DNA of 8,668 bases, taken from assembly GCA_012514775.1 (NCBI GenBank), contig JAAYZQ010000483.1, forward strand, positions 1 to 8,668. Reading direction: 5' to 3'. Below the pieces are notes generated by a model. It did not search any database, was not told where the DNA came from, and saw only the letters and a program-made list of their open reading frames with translations. Below are positions 1 through 6,749 of this stretch, one piece after another. The position numbers and the translations under genes are program-made. Source of the DNA: Anaerolineaceae bacterium. GTDB lineage: Bacteria; Chloroflexota; Anaerolineae; JAAYZQ01. How positions within the stretch are numbered: position 1 is the stretch's first letter; every line of letters begins with the position of its first letter.

Positions 1-1
1 G

Positions 2-25
2 ACGGCTAAAGCCGTTACTACGAAC
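2..25 (-). repeat. REP-like palindromic repeat, copy 1
   Basis: On the minus strand this reads GTTCGTAGTA followed by a palindrome, ACGGCT-TT-AGCCGT. It matches the copy at 6735-6758 at 21 of 24 positions. Two of the three differences form one compensating pair (outer stem pair A:T here, G:C there) and the third is in the loop. The GTAG just 5' of a small hairpin is the layout of REP elements mobilised by RAYT (IS200/IS605-like) transposases, but no such transposase is in the window. The repeat overlaps the 3' end of pgl and supplies its last codon (TCG) and a tandem TAG-TAA stop. The hairpin lies immediately after the stop, so it could also act in termination; any T-tract would fall outside the window. 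Confidence 0.6.
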
Positions 26-815
26 CTTCTCCCTGCTGGGAGGGACCCTGGGGCTCGCCGGCCAACCCGGCGGCGGCCGCCCGGTCCAGGAGCCAGGTGA
101 CCTGGCCCGCCACGGGGCACACCCGCTGGGCCGGCAGGCTGCCCCCGCCCTCGCCCAGGACCGCGGCGACGATGCCGGCCTTTTCGGCGCCGCCGGCCAG
201 GAAGAGGACGTGCCGCGCGGCATTGATGGCCGGCAGGGTAAGGGTCACGCGCCACGCCGGCCTGCCCTGGTAGTTGGCCCGGGCGACGGCGACCGTCTCA
301 CTGGTCTCTTCCAGGAGGGGAGAGCCGGGAAAGAGGGACGCGGTGTGGCCGTCGCTGCCGAGGCCCAGGATCACCAGGTCCAGCCGCGGCAGCGGCCCGC
401 AAAAATAGTCCTCCAGCTCCAGTTCGTAGGCCCTGGCCGCTGCCTCGGGCTTGAGCTCGCCCCGCACGCGGTGCACGTTCTCGGCGGGGATGGGCACCAG
501 CCCGATAAAGGCCTGCTGTGCCAGGCCATAGTTGCTTTCCGGGTCGTCGGGGGGAACGAGGCGCTCGTCGCCCCAGAAAATGTGTACCTGTTCCCAGGGG
601 ACCCGGGTTCGATACGGCGCCTCGGTCAGGAGCCGGTAAGCGCCCCCCGGCGTCGAGCCGCCCGCCAGGGCCACGCTGAACCGGCCCCGGGCCTTTACCG
701 CCTCGCGCGCCATCTGCACAAAGCGCTCCGCCGCCTCCCGGGCGAGGGCCTCCGCCTCCGGCACCACCACCACCTCCGCCCCACCATCTCCTCGCTGCGC
801 CATAACCTGCGTCAT
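18..815 (-). CDS. pgl: 6-phosphogluconolactonase (DevB/SOL type)
   Basis: Hydrolyses 6-phosphoglucono-1,5-lactone to 6-phosphogluconate, the second step of the cytosolic oxidative pentose phosphate pathway, acting directly on the product of the upstream zwf. The 265-aa protein shows the family motifs in order: AGGSTP (51-56) and GDER (82-85) in the sugar-phosphate site, then DDPESNY (90-96), then GLGSDGHTASLFPG (151-164) with the conserved catalytic His (157), then TLTLPAIN. The ATG at 815 is chosen because AGGAGG lies 8 nt upstream. A second ATG four codons in (803) fits the Shine-Dalgarno spacing less well. It is slightly longer than the common 230-250 aa. The extra length includes a polar Gly/Gln/Ser-rich tail (about 253-265), and its final codon and stop lie inside a repeat, so the tail may reflect repeat insertion. 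It is the last gene of the operon, 38 bp after zwf. Confidence 0.95.
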   Translation of the reverse strand: MTQVMAQRGDGGAEVVVVPEAEALAREAAERFVQMAREAVKARGRFSVALAGGSTPGGAYRLLTEAPYRTRVPWEQVHIFWGDERLVPPDDPESNYGLAQQAFIGLVPIPAENVHRVRGELKPEAAARAYELELEDYFCGPLPRLDLVILGLGSDGHTASLFPGSPLLEETSETVAVARANYQGRPAWRVTLTLPAINAARHVLFLAGGAEKAGIVAAVLGEGGGSLPAQRVCPVAGQVTWLLDRAAAAGLAGEPQGPSQQGEGS

Positions 816-823
816 GCCACGCT

Positions 824-829
824 CCTCCT
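824..829 (-). promoter_or_regulatory. Shine-Dalgarno of pgl
   Basis: AGGAGG on the minus strand, within a longer GAGGAGGAG run and 8 nt before the ATG at 815. It supports that start over the downstream in-frame ATG and over the spurious upstream extension of the same frame into zwf. Confidence 0.8.
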
Positions 830-853
830 CACGCTCCCTGGCCCCGCCGAAGC

Positions 854-2344
854 TTAGCCCGGCCCCGGCAGCCCCGAATCCACGCGCCCACACCGCATCG
901 CCCACCCCACCGTCTGGGTCTTCAGCAGGCCCTCGGCCTCCGCCGGGCCCCACGAGCCCCGGTCGTACGGGCTCGGGGGCGGCACCTCCGGGCCCTGCCA
1001 TCTCTCCAGGATGGGATCGATGAGCCCCCAGGCCAGCTCGATCTCGTCGGCCCGGGCAAAAAGGGATGCGTCGCCTTGCAGCGCATCCAACAGCAGCCGC
1101 TCGTAGGCCTCGGGCACCTTGCCCTCGAAACCCTCGGCGTAGTGAAACTCCATGTCGACGGAGCGGGTGCGCATCCGCGTGCCCGGATGCTTGGCCTCGA
1201 AACGCAGGTGGATCCCTTCGTTGGGCTGAAGGCAGAGCGACAGCATGTTCGGCGCGATTTCGCCGCCCGACGGCCGGGGAAAGAGCAACTGGGGAACGCA
1301 TTTGAAGACGACGGCGACCTCGGTCACCTTGGTCGCCAGGGCTTTGCCCGACCGCAGAAAGAACGGCACTCCCTGCCAGCGCCAGTTGTCCACGTAAAAG
1401 GGCAGTGCCGCAAAGGTCGGCGTCCGCGAGTCGGGTGCCACGTCCTCCTCGTCGTGATAGCCCCGGTATTGCCCCCTGACGACGGGCTCGCCGGCCCGCG
1501 TGGCGCGGATGACCTTGACCTTTTCGTCCCGCAGGGCGTCGGCGTCCCACACCGCCGGCGGCTCCATGGCCGTCAGGGTCAGGAGTTGCACCAGGTGGTT
1601 CTGGAACATGTCGCGCAGCACGCCGGCCTGGTCATAGTAGCCGCCGCGCCGGCCCACGCCGTCGCTCTCGGCCACCGTGATCTGGATCTGGTCCACGTAT
1701 TTCATGTTCCAGATGGGCTCAAAGATGGCGTTGGCGAAACGGAAGGTCATGATGTTCTGCACCGTCTCTTTGCCCAGGTAGTGGTCGATGCGATAGATCT
1801 GATCCTCGCGAAACACCTCGTGGATCTGCTCGTTCAGGTGGTGGGCGCTCTCCAGGTCGCGGCCGAAGGGCTTCTCGACGATGACCCGCGTCCAGCCTGG
1901 GCTACTGTTGAGCCCCGCCTCGCCCAGCTTGCGAATGATGCCCGGCCCCAGGGAGGGCGGCACCGCCAGGTAGAACAGCCGGTTGCCCTCCGTCCCGTTC
2001 TCGGCGGCGTCGAGCTCCGCCAGGCGTTCGGTCACGCGCCGGTAGGTGTCGGGGTCGTCATAGTTGCCGCTCAGGTAGGAAAAGCGCTGCCCAAAGTTCT
2101 CCCACTGGGCGCAGACCTCGTCGTTGTGCCGGGCATACTCCGCGATCCCTTCGTACAGGTGCTCCCGATACTCCCCGTCGCTGAACTCGCTGCGGGCAAC
2201 CCCCAGGACCCGGGTCCTGGGCGACAGCAGGTCGTCGCAACACAGGCTGTGCAGGGCGGGCACCAGCTTGCGCTGGGTCAGGTCGCCCGAGGCGCCCAGG
2301 ATGACGATGGCGGCCGGCGGTACGTTCCGTTCGTTGTCCTTCAC
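854..2344 (-). CDS. zwf: glucose-6-phosphate 1-dehydrogenase
   Basis: Oxidises glucose-6-phosphate to 6-phosphogluconolactone with reduction of NADP+, the committed step of the oxidative pentose phosphate pathway and a main NADPH source. The 496-aa protein has normal family length. It carries the N-terminal Rossmann fingerprint GASGDLTQRK (17-26), EKPFG (157-161), and the active-site signature RIDHYLGKE (185-193) with the Asp-His pair at 187-188. DMFQNH follows, and its His250 corresponds to the catalytic base of the Leuconostoc enzyme. I place the start at GTG 2344 because the recognisable protein begins there, GGAGGG lies 3 nt upstream, and the GTG overlaps the tal-pgi TGA as GTGA, which suggests translational coupling. 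The open frame continues upstream to 4297, but that part is an antiphase shadow of tal-pgi. The stop is TAA, 38 bp before pgl. Confidence 0.97.
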   Translation of the reverse strand: MKDNERNVPPAAIVILGASGDLTQRKLVPALHSLCCDDLLSPRTRVLGVARSEFSDGEYREHLYEGIAEYARHNDEVCAQWENFGQRFSYLSGNYDDPDTYRRVTERLAELDAAENGTEGNRLFYLAVPPSLGPGIIRKLGEAGLNSSPGWTRVIVEKPFGRDLESAHHLNEQIHEVFREDQIYRIDHYLGKETVQNIMTFRFANAIFEPIWNMKYVDQIQITVAESDGVGRRGGYYDQAGVLRDMFQNHLVQLLTLTAMEPPAVWDADALRDEKVKVIRATRAGEPVVRGQYRGYHDEEDVAPDSRTPTFAALPFYVDNWRWQGVPFFLRSGKALATKVTEVAVVFKCVPQLLFPRPSGGEIAPNMLSLCLQPNEGIHLRFEAKHPGTRMRTRSVDMEFHYAEGFEGKVPEAYERLLLDALQGDASLFARADEIELAWGLIDPILERWQGPEVPPPSPYDRGSWGPAEAEGLLKTQTVGWAMRCGRVDSGLPGPG

Positions 2345-5124
2345 AGACCCTCCAGTTCTCGCAGCAGGCGGTCGAGGCCGCCCACGACGTCCTCGCCCAG
2401 GTGGAAGCGGATGACGCGGCGGCCCACGGCCCGCAGGGCGCCCTCGTCGCCCAGGGCCTGGGCCATGGCCAGGGTGCGGAACGACGCCGACAAAGCGGGC
2501 AGCTCGCCGTCGCCGGGGATGGGCACGTCCTGGGGGCCGCCGGCGGTAAACTGCACGAACAGTCCGCGGCCGGCGTCGCCCTTGTGGAGCTGGCCCGTGG
2601 AGTGCAAGAAGCGCGGCCCGTAGCCCACCGTCGTGGCCAGCTTCAGGCGGTTTCGTAGCCGAAGGCGCAGGGCCTCGAGCGCGGCCTCCACCTGGGGCAT
2701 CTGCGGCAAAAAGGCCTGCAGGGCGACGTAATCCCCCGCCTGGGCGGTGGCCAGGAAGGCGGCCAGTGCCTGCCCGCTGAGGGGCGCCGCCTCGCCCTCG
2801 GGCAGGCCGCCGGTTTCGGCGTAGCTGGCCATGGCCCGGCGGGCGCGCTCCTTGGCCGCCTCCACGTCGGGCTGGAAGAAGGGGTTGACACCCAGGCGGT
2901 GGCCGGCCACGGCCGTGGCCATCTCCCACAGGAAGAACTGCTCCCCCAGGTCGTAGGCGTCGCGCAGGTGCAGGCGCACCACGGGATGGCCCACCTCCTC
3001 CAGGGCGCGCAGGGGCGCGTCGTAGGTTTCGTCGCCGGCCACCCGCAGGTAGACGAACAGCCGGTCGTTGCCATAGTCCGCCGGCGTACCCAGGGGCTCG
3101 CCCACCACGGGCAGGATGCCCTTGCCCTCCTTGCCGGTGCTCTCGGCCACCAACTGCTCCAGCCAGTCGCCGAAATTGGCCAGGGCCGGCGAGGCCAGAA
3201 GGGTCAGCTTGTCCCGCCCGGCCGTGGCCAGCTCGGCCATGACCACCCCCAGCCAGGCGGCCACGTCCACGCCCGGTTCGGAATCGTCGCAGGGCCGGCT
3301 TTCGGCGGCGAGGGCGCGGGCGCGCTCCAGGAGGGCCTTCACGTCCACGCCCACCAGGGCCGCCGGCAGCAGGCCAAAGAACGACAGGGCCGAATAGCGC
3401 CCGCCCACGTTGGGATCGTTCAGGAACGTGGCCCGGAACTCGTGCGTCCTGGCCAGCTCCTCCAGGCGCCCGCCCGGATCGGTGATGGCCACAAAGTGGT
3501 CCCCGGCCTCCCCGGGCCCCAGCGCCCGGGCGGCCCGGTCGTAAAAGAAGCGAAAGAGGGAGAGGGTCTCGATGGTCGAGCCCGACTTGGTAGCGACGAT
3601 GAACAGCGTGCTCTGCGGGCCAAGCCTGCCCGCGTGGGCCAGGATGGCCTCGGGCAGGGTGCTGTCCAGGACGGCGAGGCGAGGCATGCCCGGCCGGGCA
3701 AAGACGTTGTTCAGGACCTCGGCGGCGCGGCTGGCGCCGCCCATGCCCAGCAGCAGCACGTCGGCGATGCCCTCGGCCCGCACCGCGGCGGCAAACTCCT
3801 CCAGGCGAGGGACCTGCTCCACCATGACGTCGGCGGTGTGGAGCCAGCCCAGGCGGTTGGCGATCTCGGTCGGGTCCGGCTTCCAGACGGTATAATCGTG
3901 GGACCAGATGCGGGCCACGATTCGCCGGGCGGCAATCTCGTCCAGGGCCCGGTCGACGGCCTCCTGGTGGGCGCCCAGGTTTGCCGGGCGCCGCCACTCG
4001 CTCCGCAGGCGGGCGAGGGTGGCCATGAGCGAGTCGAACGAGCTGGCAAAGGCGGCCACACCCTCCTCCTGAAGCCTGGCCGTGACGGCGTCCACGTCCA
4101 CGCCCGCCTCGGCCAGCCTGGCCATCTGCTGGCGGGATTCTTCCATGCCCGCTTCCAGGCTGAGGGCCACCGTCCCGTGGTCCAGGAAGGCGCTGAGGGT
4201 GGCCGGCGGCAGGGTGTTGACCGTGTGCGGGGCGATGAGGGTGTCGACGTAGAGGGTGTCGGAATAGGCCGGGTTCTTGGTGCCGGTGCTGGCCCACAGG
4301 GGCCGCTGCACCCGGGCGCCCATGGCGGCCAGGCGCTCCCAGCGCTCCCCCCGAAAGATCTCCTGGAAACAGGCATAGGCCAGGCGGCCAGTGGCGACGC
4401 CCGTCCTGCCCTGCAGCGCCCGGAGGCCCTCCAACCTGGAATCCGGCACGTCGGGCCCGGCCGCCAGCTCTCGCTCGCCCTCGACCAGGAGCTTGCCCAC
4501 GGCGGTGTCGATGCGGCTCAGGAAAATCGAGGCAACGGAGGCGACCCGGGCCAGGGCGCCGCCCTCCGCCGCCAGCCGCTCCAGCCCGGCAAGGTAGGCC
4601 CCGGCCGCGGCGCGATAGTGGTCCAGGGCAAAGATGAGGGTGACGTTGACGTTCACGCCGGCGGCGATGAGCGCCTCGATGGCGGGAATGCCGGCAGGCG
4701 TGGCCGGGACCTTGATCATGACGTTGGGCCGGTCCAGCGCGGCGAACAGCCGCCGCGCCTCGGCCACGGTACCGTCGGTGTCGTGGGCCAGCCGCGGGCT
4801 GACCTCCAGGCTGACAAAGCCGTCGGCGCCGTCGCTGGCGTCATAGACCGGGCGCAGCACATCGGCGGCCTCGCGGATGTCCTCCATGACCAGGGCCTCG
4901 TACAGCGCCCGGGTCGACGCCGCCCGGGGCAGCAGCTCCTGGAGGGCCGGCTCGTAGTCGTCGCTGCGGGCGATGGCGGCCTCAAAGATGGTGGGGTTGG
5001 AGGTCACGCCCCGCACCCCCTGGTCCACGATGGTTTGCAGCTCGCCGGAACGCGTGAAGCCGCGCCGGACATAGTCGACCCAGATCGACTGCCCCAGCTC
5101 GGCCAGGTCATGCAGCTTGGTCAT
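2341..5124 (-). CDS. tal-pgi: bifunctional transaldolase / glucose-6-phosphate isomerase
   Basis: A 927-aa fusion of two cytosolic sugar-phosphate enzymes. Residues 1 to about 370 are a transaldolase: GVTSNPTIF (39-47), Asp17, Glu107 in SLEVSP, and the Schiff-base Lys138 in NVMIKVPAT. It exchanges dihydroxyacetone units between sedoheptulose-7-phosphate/glyceraldehyde-3-phosphate and erythrose-4-phosphate/fructose-6-phosphate. From about 400 to 760 is a phosphoglucose isomerase of two SIS folds: GMGGAS (460-465), ATKSGSTIET (511-520), NVGGRYS (572-578), WLEQLVAESTGKEGKG (654-669) with catalytic-type Glu661, and NPFFQPDVEAAK (747-758) ending in the catalytic-type Lys. About 170 residues follow, including GYGPRFLHSTGQLHKG (834-849), beyond a normal isomerase C-terminus. 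The ATG at 5124 has AAGGAGG 6 nt upstream. The same fusion is known in other bacteria as a bifunctional transaldolase/phosphoglucose isomerase. It lies 25 bp after the oxidoreductase and overlaps zwf by 4 bp. I see no frameshift or internal stop between the halves. Confidence 0.95.
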   Translation of the reverse strand: MTKLHDLAELGQSIWVDYVRRGFTRSGELQTIVDQGVRGVTSNPTIFEAAIARSDDYEPALQELLPRAASTRALYEALVMEDIREAADVLRPVYDASDGADGFVSLEVSPRLAHDTDGTVAEARRLFAALDRPNVMIKVPATPAGIPAIEALIAAGVNVNVTLIFALDHYRAAAGAYLAGLERLAAEGGALARVASVASIFLSRIDTAVGKLLVEGERELAAGPDVPDSRLEGLRALQGRTGVATGRLAYACFQEIFRGERWERLAAMGARVQRPLWASTGTKNPAYSDTLYVDTLIAPHTVNTLPPATLSAFLDHGTVALSLEAGMEESRQQMARLAEAGVDVDAVTARLQEEGVAAFASSFDSLMATLARLRSEWRRPANLGAHQEAVDRALDEIAARRIVARIWSHDYTVWKPDPTEIANRLGWLHTADVMVEQVPRLEEFAAAVRAEGIADVLLLGMGGASRAAEVLNNVFARPGMPRLAVLDSTLPEAILAHAGRLGPQSTLFIVATKSGSTIETLSLFRFFYDRAARALGPGEAGDHFVAITDPGGRLEELARTHEFRATFLNDPNVGGRYSALSFFGLLPAALVGVDVKALLERARALAAESRPCDDSEPGVDVAAWLGVVMAELATAGRDKLTLLASPALANFGDWLEQLVAESTGKEGKGILPVVGEPLGTPADYGNDRLFVYLRVAGDETYDAPLRALEEVGHPVVRLHLRDAYDLGEQFFLWEMATAVAGHRLGVNPFFQPDVEAAKERARRAMASYAETGGLPEGEAAPLSGQALAAFLATAQAGDYVALQAFLPQMPQVEAALEALRLRLRNRLKLATTVGYGPRFLHSTGQLHKGDAGRGLFVQFTAGGPQDVPIPGDGELPALSASFRTLAMAQALGDEGALRAVGRRVIRFHLGEDVVGGLDRLLRELEGL
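2348..2353 (-). promoter_or_regulatory. Shine-Dalgarno of zwf, inside tal-pgi
   Basis: GGAGGG on the minus strand, lying in the last codons of tal-pgi and 3 nt before the GTG start of zwf. It decides the non-ATG start. With the GTGA stop/start overlap, it points to termination-reinitiation between the two genes. The spacing is shorter than ideal. Confidence 0.65.
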
Positions 5125-5130
5125 TGCAGG

Positions 5131-5137
5131 CCTCCTT
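5131..5137 (-). promoter_or_regulatory. Shine-Dalgarno of tal-pgi
   Basis: AAGGAGG on the minus strand, 6 nt before the ATG at 5124 and inside the 25-bp gap after the oxidoreductase stop. It is a near-perfect site, consistent with strong translation of the fusion. Confidence 0.85.
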
Positions 5138-5149
5138 GTTTTCGCGTGG

Positions 5150-6556
5150 CTACCCGGACCCTTCGTCCTCCAACGAGGAAAAGAGCGAGTTCAGCGCCTC
5201 CGAGAGGGTCGGATGGGTAAAGACGGCGTCGCGCAAGGCGGTGTAGGGCAGGCCGCCCATCATGGCCACCTGGATCATGGCCATGATCTCGCCGCCCTGG
5301 TAGCCGAGGATGGCCACCCCCAGGATCTGACCGGTCTCGGCGTCGACCAGCGCCTTCATGAGACCCCGCGTCTCGTCGACCTCCACGGCGCGGGCCACCC
5401 AGGACATGGGTATCCTGGCCACGCGGAACCGGCGCCCGGCCTCGCGGGCCTGCCGCTCTGTCAGCCCCACCCGCCCCAACTGGGGGTCCGTAAAGACGAC
5501 GTAGGGCACGGGCCGGTCGTGCACCGTCCGCTCCCCGCCTTCCAGGAGGTTGGCGCACAGGATGCGATAGTCGTCGTACGACACGTGGGTAAAGGCCGGG
5601 CCGCCCTTGACGTCGCCCAGGGCATAGATGCCCGGGACGTTGGTCTCCAGCCGCTCGTCGGCCACGATGTATCCCCGCCGGTCCACGGCGACGCCGCCGG
5701 CGGCCAGGTTCAGGGCGTCGGTGTTGGGCTCTCGTCCCGTGGCCACCAGGAGGTGCGAGCCGCGGAGCACCTGTTGCCCGTCGGGCGCCTGGACGTGAAG
5801 GCTGATGGTGCCGTTCTCCTGGCGCGCCTCGCGTGCCTCGGCGTTCAGCAGCACCTGGATGCCGTCCTCGCGGAGGATCTCGGCCACGGCCTCGGCCACG
5901 TCCGGGTCCTCTTCGCTCAACAGTTGCCCGCTGCGCTGGACGATGGTCACCTGGCTGCCAAAGCGACAGAACATCTGGCCGAACTCCAGCCCGACGTAGC
6001 CGCCGCCGAGGATGATGAGATGCTCGGGCAGCTCCTCCAGCTCCATGATGGACGTCGAATCGAGGAAGGGAGCATCTTCCAGGCCGGGCAGATGGGGCAC
6101 GTGGGGCCGGCCCCCGGTGTTGAGCAAGATCTTGTCCGCCGACAGGTGCAGGCTGCCGCCGTCGTTGAGGCTCACCGCCAGGGCCTTGTGCCCCGTGAAG
6201 CGCGCCTCACCCATGATGAGGTCCACGCCCTCTGCTTCCCGGATGCGGCGCTGGAGGTTCTGGCGAAAGCCCTCGACGATCTCGGCCTTGCGCCGGCGCA
6301 CGGCGGCCATGTTCACCTTTACCGGGCCGGCGTGCACGCCGTACGTCTCGGCGCGCCGCGCCACGTGGGCCACGCGAGCGCTGGCCACCATGGTCTTGGT
6401 CGGCGTGCAGCCCCAGTTGATGCACGAGCCGCCCACGTACTGGCGCTCCACCAGGGCCACCTTCCAGCCGGCCCTGGCCAGGGCCGTGGAAAGGGGCACT
6501 CCCGATTGGCCCGCACCCACGATCACGGCGTCGTACGTCCTGCTCTCTGTCACCAT
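5150..6556 (-). CDS. FAD-dependent pyridine nucleotide-disulfide oxidoreductase, RclA/MerA-like
   Basis: A 468-aa group I flavin disulfide reductase. FAD motif GAGQSG (14-19). Redox pair Cys45/Cys50 in GGSCINWGCTPTK. NAD(P) Rossmann motif GGGYVG (184-189). ATGREPN (272-278) and YALGD (311-315) of the second FAD segment. The dimerisation domain ends with THPTLSE, giving the His448/Glu453 pair of this family. The PTK after the second Cys and stretches such as VSYDDYRIL and FTHPTLSEALNSLF recall E. coli RclA (Cu(II) reductase, reactive chlorine resistance) more than dihydrolipoamide dehydrogenase; this is from memory. The paired cysteines at the C-terminus of true mercuric reductase are absent, as is the N-terminal metal-binding domain. 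At the end of Rossmann strand 2 the usual acidic residue is Gln207, followed by Arg208, which resembles NADPH users. The substrate is unknown. ATG at 6556, with GGAGGAG 8 nt upstream. First gene of the operon. Confidence 0.9.
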   Translation of the reverse strand: MVTESRTYDAVIVGAGQSGVPLSTALARAGWKVALVERQYVGGSCINWGCTPTKTMVASARVAHVARRAETYGVHAGPVKVNMAAVRRRKAEIVEGFRQNLQRRIREAEGVDLIMGEARFTGHKALAVSLNDGGSLHLSADKILLNTGGRPHVPHLPGLEDAPFLDSTSIMELEELPEHLIILGGGYVGLEFGQMFCRFGSQVTIVQRSGQLLSEEDPDVAEAVAEILREDGIQVLLNAEAREARQENGTISLHVQAPDGQQVLRGSHLLVATGREPNTDALNLAAGGVAVDRRGYIVADERLETNVPGIYALGDVKGGPAFTHVSYDDYRILCANLLEGGERTVHDRPVPYVVFTDPQLGRVGLTERQAREAGRRFRVARIPMSWVARAVEVDETRGLMKALVDAETGQILGVAILGYQGGEIMAMIQVAMMGGLPYTALRDAVFTHPTLSEALNSLFSSLEDEGSG

Positions 6557-6564
6557 CCGGTCGT

Positions 6565-6571
6565 CTCCTCC
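6565..6571 (-). promoter_or_regulatory. Shine-Dalgarno of the oxidoreductase gene
   Basis: GGAGGAG on the minus strand, 8 nt before the ATG at 6556. It supports this start as the 5' end of the operon's first gene. Confidence 0.75.
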
Positions 6572-6632
6572 ACGTCAGGCTCTGGGCTCCACCGCGGCCC
6601 ATCCTTCCGGCCGCCTGGAGCGTAGAAGTGGT

Positions 6633-6657
6633 AGTTATTATCTAAAATATCACAACT
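6633..6657. promoter_or_regulatory. possible operator: imperfect palindrome over the -10 box
   Basis: A 25-bp AT-rich segment with AGTT/AACT ends is imperfectly self-complementary (about 7 of 12 pairs). It covers the -10 element and the predicted start of transcription. The position suits a repressor site, but the symmetry is weak and could be chance in AT-rich DNA. Confidence 0.25.
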
Positions 6658-6672
6658 GGGAGCCTTTGTCAA
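6644..6672 (-). promoter_or_regulatory. sigma70-type promoter of the oxidoreductase/tal-pgi/zwf/pgl operon
   Basis: On the minus strand a perfect -35 TTGACA (6667-6672) is followed by exactly 17 bp and a -10 of TATTTT (6644-6649; 4 of 6 consensus positions). It sits in an AT-rich island within otherwise GC-rich DNA. Transcription would start near 6637, giving a leader of about 80 nt before the ATG at 6556. A second TTGACA lies 30 bp upstream (6697-6702) without a suitable -10 at normal spacing. No other comparable promoter was seen in the four-gene block. Confidence 0.75.
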
Positions 6673-6729
6673 TACGCTCCTTTTGGACTATTGGTCTGTC
6701 AACCGTGAACTGAGGGGTCGCCGTAGGTG

Positions 6730-6749
6730 AAAAAGCGGCTGAAGCCGCT
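6730..6749 (-). terminator. rho-independent terminator after the SDR gene
   Basis: On the minus strand a perfect 7-bp stem AGCGGCT-TC-AGCCGCT (in practice 6 bp around a TTCA tetraloop) runs into TTTTT. It lies 34 nt after the SDR stop codon and upstream of the next operon's promoter, the expected place for a terminator. The hairpin is also the palindromic half of the REP-like repeat. Confidence 0.7.

Noticed and set aside
816..1550. N-terminal extension of pgl into zwf
   Set aside because: Arg/Gly-rich antiphase translation of zwf. The family motifs begin after the ATG at 815, which has AGGAGG 8 nt upstream.
1076..2623. 515-codon plus-strand open frame opposite zwf
   Set aside because: Antisense to zwf, low-complexity translation, no recognisable family motif.
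2345..4297. N-terminal extension of zwf into the tal-pgi region
   Set aside because: This is only an open shadow frame of tal-pgi, Arg/Gly/Pro-rich. The G6PDH homology begins at the GTG at 2344, which has its own Shine-Dalgarno.
2899..5220. 773-codon open frame on the plus strand opposite tal-pgi
   Set aside because: It lies wholly antisense to a well-supported enzyme gene. Its translation is Gly/His/Gln/Val-rich with no recognisable domain. Long antisense open frames are expected where GC is high.
5150..6556. Mercuric reductase (merA) or dihydrolipoamide dehydrogenase (lpd)
   Set aside because: It lacks the MerA C-terminal Cys pair and N-terminal metal-binding domain, and there are no mer genes nearby. 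No 2-oxoacid dehydrogenase genes are adjacent, and the PTK and QR cofactor region differ from typical Lpd.
5117..6625. 502-codon plus-strand open frame opposite the oxidoreductase
   Set aside because: A codon-composition shadow of the minus-strand gene; no motif or believable protein character.
6685..6696. Short inverted repeat GAC..GTC around CAATA upstream of the -35
   Set aside because: The arms are only 3 bp, well within chance.
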